The position numbers and the translations under genes were made by a program. This document shows, one piece after another, positions 43,276-51,883 of a DNA stretch of 64,000 bases; the stretch's first letter is position 1, and each line of letters starts with the position of its first letter. The stretch spans positions 4,464,001-4,528,000 of the forward strand of contig NZ_CP011132.1 in assembly GCF_000981805.1 (NCBI RefSeq). Direction: 5' to 3'. This DNA comes from Citrobacter amalonaticus Y19 (GTDB taxonomy: Bacteria; Pseudomonadota; Gammaproteobacteria; Enterobacterales; Enterobacteriaceae). The notes beneath the pieces are model-generated. The model was not told the origin of the DNA. It saw nothing but the letters and a program-made list of their open reading frames with translations, and did no database searches.

Positions 43276-43764
43276 TTAAAGCTTACGGAAACCGGTATTT
43301 TTCACGCTCTGCTTCACCTCTTTATTCAACAGGTTGAGCAGTAGCATGGAGCGCGCTTCGCCGTCCGGTTCAGTGAAGATCGCCTGCAGGCCTTCAAAAG
43401 CTCCCTCCGTGATAACCACGTGGTCGCCGGGGTAAGGCGTTTCAGGGTCGACAATCCCTTCCGGTTTATAGACGGAGAGCTGGTGAATCACTGTGGAAGG
43501 GACTATCGCGGGCGATGCGCCAAAGCGGACAAAATGGCTGACGCCGCGCGTGGCATTGATCGTCGTGGTATGAATCACTTCTGGATCAAATTCCACGAAC
43601 AGGTAGTTAGGGAATAGCGGTTCGCTGACTGCAGTACGTTTCCCTCGCACCATTTTTTCCAGGGTGATCATCGGCGTCAGGCAGCTCACGGCCTGTCTTT
43701 CGAGGTGTTCCTGGGCCCGCTGAAGTTGCCCACGCTTGCAGTACAGTAAATACCAGGATTGCAT
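43276..43764 (-). CDS. rfaH: Transcription antiterminator RfaH
   Basis: RfaH is a NusG paralogue recruited to ops elements to promote elongation of LPS, capsule and haemolysin operons. The protein is 162 aa: the N-terminal NGN domain (MQSWYLLYCKRGQLQRAQEHLE) and a C-terminal domain (about 115-162) that can switch from an alpha-helical hairpin to a beta barrel that recruits ribosomes. It is transcribed away from ubiD. Targets such as the LPS core operons are outside this window. Confidence 0.95.
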   Translation of the reverse strand: MQSWYLLYCKRGQLQRAQEHLERQAVSCLTPMITLEKMVRGKRTAVSEPLFPNYLFVEFDPEVIHTTTINATRGVSHFVRFGASPAIVPSTVIHQLSVYKPEGIVDPETPYPGDHVVITEGAFEGLQAIFTEPDGEARSMLLLNLLNKEVKQSVKNTGFRKL

Positions 43765-43932
43765 AATAACTCTTATCCGCTTGTCCGGGGCGCAAGCATA
43801 GCAAAAGCCAAGTGTGAAGTTAATTATAATCCCGGTGGAACCGGTGGGCTGCCAGAGTTCACGCTAATTTAACAAAAATACAGCATCACAATGATGAACG
43901 CCGTATAATGAGGCGCTTACGAAGAGGCCACA

Positions 43933-45426
43933 ATGGACGCCATGAAATATCACGATTTACGCGACTTCCTGACGCTGCTTGAACAACAGGGTGAACTCAA
44001 ACGCATCACGCTTGAAGTGGATCCACACCTGGAAATCACAGAAATTGCTGACCGCACGCTACGTGCCGGTGGTCCTGCACTGCTGTTTGAAAACCCCAAA
44101 GGCTATTCGATGCCGGTGTTGTGCAACTTGTTTGGTACGCCAAAGCGTGTCGCGATGGGCATGGGACAGGATGATGTCTCTTCGCTGCGGGAAGTGGGTA
44201 AATTACTGGCATTTTTGAAAGAGCCGGAGCCGCCGAAAGGCTTTCGCGATCTGTTTGATAAGCTGCCGCAGTTCAAGCAGGTGCTGAATATGCCGACGAA
44301 GCGACTGCGCGGCGCGCCGTGTCAGCAAAAAATCATCTCTGGCGATGACGTCGACTTAAATCGTATTCCCATCATGACCTGCTGGCCAGAAGACGCCGCG
44401 CCGCTCATCACCTGGGGGCTGACCGTGACGCGAGGCCCGCATAAAGAGCGGCAGAATCTGGGCATTTATCGCCAGCAGTTGATTGGCAAAAATAAACTGA
44501 TCATGCGCTGGCTATCCCATCGCGGCGGCGCGCTTGATTATCAGGAATGGTGTGCGGCGCATCCGGGTGAACGTTTCCCGGTCTCCGTTGCGCTGGGTGC
44601 TGACCCTGCCACCATTCTTGGTGCGGTGACGCCAGTACCGGATACCCTCTCAGAGTACGCGTTTGCCGGTCTGCTGCGCGGTACAAAAACCGAAGTGGTC
44701 AAATGCCTGTCTAACGATCTTGAAGTGCCCGCCAGTGCGGAGATTGTGCTGGAAGGGTATATCGACCCGAGTGAAATGGCGCCGGAAGGCCCGTATGGCG
44801 ACCATACGGGGTATTACAATGAAGTGGATAGCTTCCCGGTCTTTACCGTCACGCATATTACCCAGCGTGAGGACGCGATTTACCATTCAACCTACACCGG
44901 TCGTCCGCCGGACGAACCCGCCGTGCTCGGCGTCGCGCTAAACGAAGTGTTTGTGCCGATTCTGCAAAAACAGTTCCCGGAAATCGTCGATTTTTATCTT
45001 CCACCGGAAGGATGCTCTTATCGCCTGGCCGTTGTGACGATCAAAAAACAGTACGCGGGTCATGCGAAACGCGTCATGATGGGCGTTTGGTCATTTTTAC
45101 GCCAGTTTATGTACACTAAATTTGTTATCGTTTGTGATGATGACGTCAACGCACGCGACTGGAACGATGTGATTTGGGCGATTACCACCCGTATGGATCC
45201 GGCAAGGGACACGGTACTGGTAGAAAACACGCCAATTGATTATCTGGATTTTGCCTCGCCGGTTTCCGGTCTGGGTTCAAAAATGGGGCTGGATGCCACG
45301 AACAAATGGCCAGGTGAAACCCAACGTGAGTGGGGACGTCCAATTAAAAAAGATCCTGACGTTACCGCCCGTATCGATGCGATTTGGGATGAACTGGCCA
45401 TCTTTAATGACGGTAAAGGCGCCTGA
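43933..45426 (+). CDS. ubiD: 3-octaprenyl-4-hydroxybenzoate decarboxylase UbiD
   Basis: UbiD removes the carboxyl group of polyprenyl-hydroxybenzoate with the prenylated FMN cofactor made by UbiX. The protein is 497 aa, as in E. coli. The central block RQNLGIYRQQLIG binds the cofactor, and the catalytic Glu-Arg-Glu arrangement sits in the GYIDPSEMAPEGPYGDHTGYY region. It heads ubiD-fre, with 38 nt between the genes. Confidence 0.96.
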   Translation: MDAMKYHDLRDFLTLLEQQGELKRITLEVDPHLEITEIADRTLRAGGPALLFENPKGYSMPVLCNLFGTPKRVAMGMGQDDVSSLREVGKLLAFLKEPEPPKGFRDLFDKLPQFKQVLNMPTKRLRGAPCQQKIISGDDVDLNRIPIMTCWPEDAAPLITWGLTVTRGPHKERQNLGIYRQQLIGKNKLIMRWLSHRGGALDYQEWCAAHPGERFPVSVALGADPATILGAVTPVPDTLSEYAFAGLLRGTKTEVVKCLSNDLEVPASAEIVLEGYIDPSEMAPEGPYGDHTGYYNEVDSFPVFTVTHITQREDAIYHSTYTGRPPDEPAVLGVALNEVFVPILQKQFPEIVDFYLPPEGCSYRLAVVTIKKQYAGHAKRVMMGVWSFLRQFMYTKFVIVCDDDVNARDWNDVIWAITTRMDPARDTVLVENTPIDYLDFASPVSGLGSKMGLDATNKWPGETQREWGRPIKKDPDVTARIDAIWDELAIFNDGKGA

Positions 45427-45464
45427 GGCGCTCGTTTTGCCCTACAGACCCATAGAGGGAGCGC

Positions 45465-46166
45465 ATGACAACCTTAAGCTGTAAAGTGACCTCGGTAGAA
45501 GCTATCACTGATACCGTATACCGTGTTCGTATCGTACCCGACGCGGCATTTTCTTTTCGTGCTGGTCAATATTTGATGGTCGTGATGGATGAGCGGGATA
45601 AGCGCCCGTTCTCGATGGCTTCTACGCCGGATGATCAGGGTTTTATTGAGCTCCACATTGGCGCGTCAGAAATTAATCTCTATGCCAAAGCGGTGATGGA
45701 TCGCATCCTGAAAGACCATGAGATAACGATAGATATTCCGCACGGCGACGCATGGCTGCGTGACGATGAAGAGCGTCCGCTGATCCTGATTGCCGGTGGT
45801 ACGGGTTTTTCCTACGCCCGTTCCATTCTGCTGACGGCGCTGGCGCATAATCCCAATCGTGAGGTCACGATTTACTGGGGGGGTCGCGAAGAGAAGCACC
45901 TCTACGATCTCTCTGAACTTGAAGCGCTCTCTGTCAACCATCCTAACCTGCGCGTTGAAGCGGTGGTGGAACAGCCTGAAGCCAGCTGGCGTGGGCGTAC
46001 AGGGACAGTTTTAACAGCGGTGATGCAGGATCACGGAACGCTGGCTGAGCATGACATCTACATCGCTGGTCGCTTTGAGATGGCGAAAATCGCGCGTGAC
46101 CTGTTTTGTAATGAGCGCGGCGCGCGGGAAGACCGCCTGTTTGGCGATGCGTTTGCCTTTATCTAA
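45465..46166 (+). CDS. fre: NAD(P)H-flavin reductase Fre
   Basis: Fre reduces free flavins with NADH or NADPH, supplying reduced flavin for ferric iron reduction, reactivation of ribonucleotide reductase and similar jobs. The protein is 233 aa. The flavin-binding motif RPFS is at 47-50 and the NAD-binding GGTGFSYARS is near 110. The ribosome site gagggag precedes the ATG. A minus-strand terminator for fadBA lies just beyond its stop. Confidence 0.95.
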   Translation: MTTLSCKVTSVEAITDTVYRVRIVPDAAFSFRAGQYLMVVMDERDKRPFSMASTPDDQGFIELHIGASEINLYAKAVMDRILKDHEITIDIPHGDAWLRDDEERPLILIAGGTGFSYARSILLTALAHNPNREVTIYWGGREEKHLYDLSELEALSVNHPNLRVEAVVEQPEASWRGRTGTVLTAVMQDHGTLAEHDIYIAGRFEMAKIARDLFCNERGAREDRLFGDAFAFI

Positions 46167-46183
46167 GAAGAGAACCGCAGAAG

Positions 46184-46208
46184 AAAAAACCCGCCCCTGA
46201 CAGGCGGG
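46184..46208 (-). terminator. Terminator of the fadBA operon
   Basis: Read on the minus strand, CCCGCC-N-GGCGGG is followed by TTTTTT (the A-run at 46184-46189). It lies between fre and the fad REPs. It is also usable as a weak hairpin for fre on the plus strand. Confidence 0.8.
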
Positions 46209-46269
46209 AAGAACGGCAACTAAACTCTCTCTTCGCCATTGTCACCAATGGCTTTGAGATAACACTGTT

Positions 46270-46342
46270 GTAGGCCGGGCAAGCGAAGCGCCCCCGGCAA
46301 ACATGCCGGATGGCGACGCTGGCGCGTCTTATCCGGCCTACA
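46270..46342. repeat. BIME (two REP units) between fre and fadA
   Basis: A first REP (GTAGGCCGGGCAAGCGAAGC... CCCCGGC) is followed by TGCCGGATGGCGACGC and TTATCCGGCCTACA. They lie just beyond the fadA stop, in the 3' part of the fadBA mRNA. Confidence 0.85.
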
Positions 46343-46347
46343 TGAAC

Positions 46348-47511
46348 TTAAACCCGCTCAAACACCGTCGCGATCCCCTGACCCAACCCAATACACATCG
46401 TCGCCAGCCCGAACTGGACGTCCTTGCGTTCCATCAGGTTCAGCAGCGTGGTGCTGATACGCGCACCAGAGCAACCCAGCGGGTGACCGAGCGCGATCGC
46501 GCCGCCGTTAAGGTTGATCTTCTCGTCGATCTGTTCCATCAAACCCAGATCTTTAATGCACGGCAGGATCTGCGCAGCAAACGCTTCGTTCATCTCAAAC
46601 AAACCGATATCGCTGACGGAAAGTCCCGCTTTTTTCAACGCCAGTTTTGATGCCGGAACCGGGCCGTATCCCATGATGGAAGGGTCACAACCCACCACGG
46701 CCATTGAGCGCACGCGGGCGCGTGGTTTCAGACCCAGCTCACGCGCACGACTTTCGCTCATCACCAGCATGGCGGCTGCGCCATCGGAGAGTGCGGAAGA
46801 GGTCCCTGCGGTGACCGTGCCGCTGACCGGGTCAAACGCCGGACGCAAGGTAGACAGCGTTTCAACCGTGGTTTCCGGACGGATCACTTCGTCGTAGTTA
46901 AACTGCTTCAGCACGCCATCGGCGTCATGACCGCCAGTCGGGATGAGTTCATTGTTAAACGCGCCGGACTGCGTTGCGGCCCAGGCGCGGGCGTGTGAAC
47001 GTGCGGCAAAGGCATCCTGCATTTCACGGCTGATGCCGTGCAGGCGGGAGAGCATCTCTGCGGTCAGCCCCATCATGCCCGCCGCTTTGGCGACGTTGCG
47101 GCTCAGACCCGGATGGAAATCAACACCGTGGCTCATCGGCACATGACCCATATGCTCCACGCCACCCACCAGACAGGCCTGCGCATCGCCGGTCATGATC
47201 ATTCGCGCCGCGTCATGCAATGCCTGCATGGAGGAACCGCACAGTCGGTTGACTGTCACCGCCGGAACGGAATGCGGAACTTCCGCCAGCAGCGCCGCGT
47301 TACGAGCGATGTTAAAGCCCTGCTCCAGCGTCTGCTGCACGCAGCCCCAGTAGATATCGTCAAGCGCTGCCGCTTCCAGCGCTGGATTTCGCGCCAGCAG
47401 GCTACGCATTAAATGCGCGGAGAGATCTTCCGCGCGCACATTGCGAAATGCGCCCCCTTTCGAACGGCCCATCGGGGTACGGATCGCATCAACAATTACA
47501 ACCTGTTCCAT
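46348..47511 (-). CDS. fadA: 3-ketoacyl-CoA thiolase FadA (beta subunit)
   Basis: FadA cleaves 3-ketoacyl-CoA with CoA in the last step of aerobic fatty-acid beta-oxidation. It is a 387-aa thiolase. The acyl-accepting Cys91 is in RLCGSSMQA; the catalytic His in GHPLGCSGAR and the second Cys in ATMCIGLGQG are also present. It forms the alpha2-beta2 multienzyme complex with FadB, which is encoded 9 nt upstream on the same strand. Confidence 0.97.
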   Translation of the reverse strand: MEQVVIVDAIRTPMGRSKGGAFRNVRAEDLSAHLMRSLLARNPALEAAALDDIYWGCVQQTLEQGFNIARNAALLAEVPHSVPAVTVNRLCGSSMQALHDAARMIMTGDAQACLVGGVEHMGHVPMSHGVDFHPGLSRNVAKAAGMMGLTAEMLSRLHGISREMQDAFAARSHARAWAATQSGAFNNELIPTGGHDADGVLKQFNYDEVIRPETTVETLSTLRPAFDPVSGTVTAGTSSALSDGAAAMLVMSESRARELGLKPRARVRSMAVVGCDPSIMGYGPVPASKLALKKAGLSVSDIGLFEMNEAFAAQILPCIKDLGLMEQIDEKINLNGGAIALGHPLGCSGARISTTLLNLMERKDVQFGLATMCIGLGQGIATVFERV

Positions 47512-47520
47512 TGTGACTCC

Positions 47521-49710
47521 TTAAGCCGTTTTCAGGTCGCCAACCGGACGGGCAGGCTCAACCGGGGGATAATACGGTTCGTTATGACGCGCTTTATTAC
47601 GCAGACCTTCCGGAACGTCGTATAACGGACCGAGGTGCTGATACTGTTGCGCCATATCGAGATATTTCGCGCTGCCGATCGTATCCAGCCAGCGGAATGC
47701 GCCGCCGTGGAACGGAGGGAAACCCAGACCATAAACCAGCGCCATATCGGCCTCTGCCGGGCTGGCGATAATGCCTTCTTCGAGACAGCGCACCACTTCG
47801 TTGACCATTGGGATCATCATGCGGGCGATAATCTCTTCGTCGCTGAAATCCCGCTTCGCTTTACTGACGTCAGCCAGCAGGCCGTCAACGGTGGCATCCT
47901 CTTCTTTTTTCGGCTTACCTTTGCTGTCTTCTTTATAGCGCCAGAAACCCAGCCCGTTCTTCTGACCAAAACGACTGGCGTCAAACAGCGCATCAATCGC
48001 GTCGCGATAATCTTTTTGCATTCGCTGCGGGAAGCCTGCGGACATCACGGCCTGCGCGTGATGCGCAGTATCAATGCCCACGACATCAAGCAGGTAGGCC
48101 GGGCCCATCGGCCAGCCGAACTGCTTTTCCATCACCTTGTCGACTTTGCGGAAGTCCGCACCGTCGCGCAATAACTGACTGAATCCAGCGAAGTAAGGGA
48201 ACAGCACACGGTTAACAAAGAAGCCTGGGCAGTCGTTGACCACGATCGGCGTTTTGCCCATTTTGCTGGCCCAGGCGACCACTTTCGCGATGGTTTCATC
48301 GGAGCTTTTCTCGCCACGAATGATCTCAACCAGCGGCATCCGGTGAACCGGATTAAAGAAGTGCATCCCGCAGAAATTTTCCGGACGCTTCAGGACGCTT
48401 GCCAGTTCGCTGATGGGAATGGTGGAGGTATTCGATGCCAGCACGGTGTCCGGGCGAACTTTATCTTCGGTTTCCGCCAGCACGGCTTTTTTCACTTTTG
48501 GATTTTCAACCACCGCTTCGACGACGACGTCGACACGCTCAAAACCGGCGTAGTCCAGCGTAGGATGAATGGTCGAAATCACGCCTGCCATCTTCAGACC
48601 GTCAATTTTGCCCCGCTCAAGCTGTTTGTTCAGCAGCTTCGCGGCTTCGGTCATCCCGAGGGTCAGGGATTTGTCGTTGATATCTTTCATGACAACCGGC
48701 ACGCCTTTCCATGCCGACTGATACGCGATGCCGCCGCCCATAATGCCCGCGCCCAGCACAGCAGCCTGCTTTGGCGTCTCAACGTTTTTGGTCAGCGTCT
48801 TCGCTTTGCCTTTCACATACTGATCGTTAAGGAAAATACCGACCAGCGCGCGGGCTTCATTGGTGTGCGCCAGCGGGACAAAACTTTTGTTTTCCAGATT
48901 CAGCGCTTCTTCACGACCAAAGCGCGCGGCGGCCTCGATGGTTTTCACTGCGGTCATCGGAGCCGGGTAGTGTTTGCCTGCCGTTTGCGCGACCATGCCT
49001 TTAGCAATAGTAAAGCTCATGGTGGCTTCAATCTTGCTGAGCTTCAGCGGTTCCAGCTTCGGTTGACGCTTCGCTTTCCAGTCCAGATCGCCGTTGATGG
49101 CCTGACGTAATACCGCTGTTGCGCCCTCAATCAGCTTTTCTGCTTTCACAACGCCATCGACCAGGCCGATTTTCAGCGCCTGTTCGGCCCCAACGTCTTT
49201 ACCGGCTGCAATGATTTCCAGCGCGCTGTCCGCGCCTAGCATGCGCGGCATACGTACGGAGCCGCCAAAGCCTGGCATGATGCCCAGCTTTGTTTCAGGC
49301 AGACCGATACGCAGATCCGGCGTCGCCAGACGATAATCGGTCGCCAGTACGCATTCGCAACCGCCGCCCAGCGCATAGCCGTTAACAGCAGAAAGGGTCG
49401 GGACCGGCAGATCTTCCAGACGGTTAAAGACGCTGTTGGCGAAATGCAACCACTGGCTGAGCTGTTCTTCGGGAACGAGAAACAGCGACAGGAATTCGGT
49501 GATATCCGCACCGACGATAAAGGCCGCTTTGTTCGAACGCAGCAGCAGCCCTTTTAAATCTGTTTGTTTTTCCAGTACGTCCAGCGCCTGGCCGAGGCTG
49601 GCGACGGTTGCCGTGTCGAGTTTGTTCACTGAGCCTGGGGCATCGAACACCAGTTCGGCGATGCCATCTTCCAGCCAGTCGAGGTACAGGTTGTCGCCTT
49701 TGTAAAGCAT
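47521..49710 (-). CDS. fadB: Multifunctional fatty-acid oxidation protein FadB (alpha subunit)
   Basis: FadB has enoyl-CoA hydratase, 3-hydroxyacyl-CoA dehydrogenase, and isomerase and epimerase activities. From the ATG at 49710 (MLYKGDNLYLDWLE) it has 729 aa, as in E. coli; the longer frame from 49836 adds unrelated residues. The N-terminal crotonase domain has Glu119 and Glu139 as catalytic acids. The dehydrogenase part has the GAGIMGGGIAY nucleotide loop (near 318). FadR would repress it via the operator just upstream. Confidence 0.97.
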   Translation of the reverse strand: MLYKGDNLYLDWLEDGIAELVFDAPGSVNKLDTATVASLGQALDVLEKQTDLKGLLLRSNKAAFIVGADITEFLSLFLVPEEQLSQWLHFANSVFNRLEDLPVPTLSAVNGYALGGGCECVLATDYRLATPDLRIGLPETKLGIMPGFGGSVRMPRMLGADSALEIIAAGKDVGAEQALKIGLVDGVVKAEKLIEGATAVLRQAINGDLDWKAKRQPKLEPLKLSKIEATMSFTIAKGMVAQTAGKHYPAPMTAVKTIEAAARFGREEALNLENKSFVPLAHTNEARALVGIFLNDQYVKGKAKTLTKNVETPKQAAVLGAGIMGGGIAYQSAWKGVPVVMKDINDKSLTLGMTEAAKLLNKQLERGKIDGLKMAGVISTIHPTLDYAGFERVDVVVEAVVENPKVKKAVLAETEDKVRPDTVLASNTSTIPISELASVLKRPENFCGMHFFNPVHRMPLVEIIRGEKSSDETIAKVVAWASKMGKTPIVVNDCPGFFVNRVLFPYFAGFSQLLRDGADFRKVDKVMEKQFGWPMGPAYLLDVVGIDTAHHAQAVMSAGFPQRMQKDYRDAIDALFDASRFGQKNGLGFWRYKEDSKGKPKKEEDATVDGLLADVSKAKRDFSDEEIIARMMIPMVNEVVRCLEEGIIASPAEADMALVYGLGFPPFHGGAFRWLDTIGSAKYLDMAQQYQHLGPLYDVPEGLRNKARHNEPYYPPVEPARPVGDLKTA

Positions 49711-49735
49711 GTCAGTCTCCTGAATCCGCAAGGTG

Positions 49736-49752
49736 ATCTGGTCATACCAGAT
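49736..49752. promoter_or_regulatory. FadR operator of fadBA
   Basis: ATCTGGTCATACCAGAT is a near-perfect 17-bp palindrome (arms ATCTGGT/ACCAGAT) 26 nt upstream of the fadB start. It matches the FadR operator family. FadR is released by long-chain acyl-CoA, inducing fadBA. Confidence 0.88.
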
Positions 49753-49899
49753 GAAGCGAAGTGTGTATTTTATGTTAATAAAATGCAAATGACTGATTAA
49801 AGAAATGCCGATCCGATCACACCTGGCAGAAATCACGCTCTCTTGAATCGATGTGCTAAGATGCGGAGACTTGAGGTCGAAAAAACAGAAGGATAGAAA

Positions 49900-51231
49900 A
49901 TGGAATCACTGGCCGCACTCTATAAAAATCATATCGTTACCTTACAAGAACGGACGCGTGATGCGCTGGAACGCTTTAAGCTTGATGCGCTACTTATTCA
50001 CTCCGGCGAGCTGTTTAATGTTTTCCTCGACGATCATCCTTACCCGTTTAAGGTCAATCCACAGTTTAAAGCCTGGGTACCGGTGACTCAGGTGCCGAAT
50101 TGCTGGTTGTTGGTTGATGGGGTGAACAAGCCCAAACTGTGGTTCTATCTGCCGGTCGACTACTGGCACAACGTTGAGCCGCTGCCGACTTCCTTCTGGA
50201 CGGAAGACGTTGAGGTGATTGCCCTGCCGAAAGCGGATGGCATTGGCAGTCAACTGCCTGCCGCGCGCGGCAATATTGGTTATATCGGCCCGGTTCCGGA
50301 GCGTGCGCTACAGCTGGATATTGCGGCCAACAACATCAACCCGAAAGGGGTGATCGACTATCTGCATTATTACCGCGCCTACAAAACGGATTACGAACTG
50401 GCCTGCATGCGTGAAGCGCAGAAAATGGCAGTGAATGGTCACCGTGCGGCGGAAGAAGCCTTCCGTTCGGGGATGAGTGAGTTCGACATCAACCTGGCTT
50501 ATCTGACCGCGACCGGTCATCGCGACACCGATGTGCCGTACAGCAATATCGTGGCGCTGAATGAGCATGCGTCGGTTCTGCATTACACGAAGCTGGATCA
50601 TCAGGCGCCGTCTGAAATCCGCAGCTTCCTGCTGGATGCCGGCGCAGAGTACAACGGTTATGCCGCAGATCTGACCCGTACCTGGTCGGCAAAAAGCGAC
50701 AATGAGTATGCGCAGTTAGTGAAAGATGTGAATGACGAACAGCTGGCGCTGATTGCCACCATGAAAGCGGGCGTCAGCTATGTGGATTATCACGTTCAGT
50801 TCCATCAGCGTATTGCGAAACTGCTGCGTAAACACCAAATCGTCACCGGCCTGAGTGAAGAAGCGATGGTCGAAAATGATCTCACCGGACCGTTTATGCC
50901 GCACGGTATCGGCCATCCGCTGGGTTTGCAGGTGCATGATGTTGCGGGCTTTATGCAGGATGACTCCGGTACGCATCTCGCCGCGCCGTCTAAATATCCG
51001 TATCTGCGCTGCACCCGTGTGCTCCAGCCAGGTATGGTGCTGACCATTGAACCGGGCTTTTACTTCATCGAATCGCTGCTCGCGCCGTGGCGTGAAGGGC
51101 AGTTCAGCAAACACTTCAACTGGCAGAAAATTGAAGCGCTGAAACCGTTTGGCGGTATTCGTATTGAAGACAACGTGGTGATCCACGAAAACAACGTTGA
51201 GAACATGACGCGGGATCTGAAACTGGCGTAA
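49900..51231 (+). CDS. pepQ: Xaa-Pro dipeptidase PepQ
   Basis: PepQ hydrolyses X-Pro dipeptides with two metal ions, in the M24B (pita-bread) family. The protein is 443 aa from an ATG with the ribosome site aaggat. Metal-ligand blocks include LLDAGAEYNGYAADLTRTW (two Asp), the GIGHPLGLQVHD block (His) and TIEPGFYF and GGIRIEDN (Glu). Its stop shares one base with the yigZ start. It is divergent from fadB. Confidence 0.95.
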   Translation: MESLAALYKNHIVTLQERTRDALERFKLDALLIHSGELFNVFLDDHPYPFKVNPQFKAWVPVTQVPNCWLLVDGVNKPKLWFYLPVDYWHNVEPLPTSFWTEDVEVIALPKADGIGSQLPAARGNIGYIGPVPERALQLDIAANNINPKGVIDYLHYYRAYKTDYELACMREAQKMAVNGHRAAEEAFRSGMSEFDINLAYLTATGHRDTDVPYSNIVALNEHASVLHYTKLDHQAPSEIRSFLLDAGAEYNGYAADLTRTWSAKSDNEYAQLVKDVNDEQLALIATMKAGVSYVDYHVQFHQRIAKLLRKHQIVTGLSEEAMVENDLTGPFMPHGIGHPLGLQVHDVAGFMQDDSGTHLAAPSKYPYLRCTRVLQPGMVLTIEPGFYFIESLLAPWREGQFSKHFNWQKIEALKPFGGIRIEDNVVIHENNVENMTRDLKLA

Positions 51232-51845
51232 TGGACAGTTGGTTAATTCCTGCGGCGCCGGTCACCGTTGTTGAAGAGATCAAAAAAAGCCGCTTCATTA
51301 CGCTGCTGGCGCATACCGATGGCGTAGAGGCGGCAAAAGCGTTTGTGGAGTCAGTAAGAGCGGAGCACCCTGGCGCCCGTCACCATTGCGTGGCGTGGGT
51401 GGCGGGTGCGCCGGATGACTCACAACAACTGGGCTTTTCCGATGACGGTGAACCGGCGGGAACGGCAGGTAAGCCGATGCTCGCGCAGTTGATGGGCAGC
51501 GGCGTTGGGGAAATCACCGCCGTTGTGGTGCGCTACTACGGCGGAGTCTTGCTCGGCACTGGCGGACTGGTTAAAGCCTACGGCGGTGGCGTAAACCAGG
51601 CATTGCGTCAGTTGACGACGCAGCGCAAGACGCCATTAACCGAATATACTTTGCAGTGTGAGTACGCGCAGCTGGCTGGCGTTGAAGCACTTCTGGGCCA
51701 ACATGACGGCAAAATCGTCGCCAGTGATTACCAGGCATTCATTCGGCTACGGGTGGCGCTTCCTTATGCGAAAGTGGATGAATTTTCAGCAAAGCTGGCG
51801 GATTTTAGTCGTGGTTCATTGCAATTGTTAGCGATTGAAGAATAA
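51231..51845 (+). CDS. yigZ: IMPACT family protein YigZ
   Basis: YigZ is a 204-aa member of the YigZ/IMPACT (UPF0029) family, whose eukaryotic relatives regulate GCN2. The N-terminal domain has the family block SFHCVAWVAG-like (here HHCVAWVAG) and DDGEPAGTAGKPML (near residue 70); the C-terminal domain has a ferredoxin-like fold. No biochemical function is established in bacteria. The ATG overlaps the pepQ stop by one base, indicating coupled translation. Confidence 0.92.
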   Translation: MDSWLIPAAPVTVVEEIKKSRFITLLAHTDGVEAAKAFVESVRAEHPGARHHCVAWVAGAPDDSQQLGFSDDGEPAGTAGKPMLAQLMGSGVGEITAVVVRYYGGVLLGTGGLVKAYGGGVNQALRQLTTQRKTPLTEYTLQCEYAQLAGVEALLGQHDGKIVASDYQAFIRLRVALPYAKVDEFSAKLADFSRGSLQLLAIEE

Positions 51846-51883
51846 TCCCCACCTCATTTTGAAGAACTAAGGAAGCGGCAGAG

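Noticed and set aside
47521..49836. 771-aa form of FadB starting at 49836
   Set aside because: The extra 42 residues cover the FadR operator and promoter, and the homologous start is MLYKGD at 49710 (729 aa).
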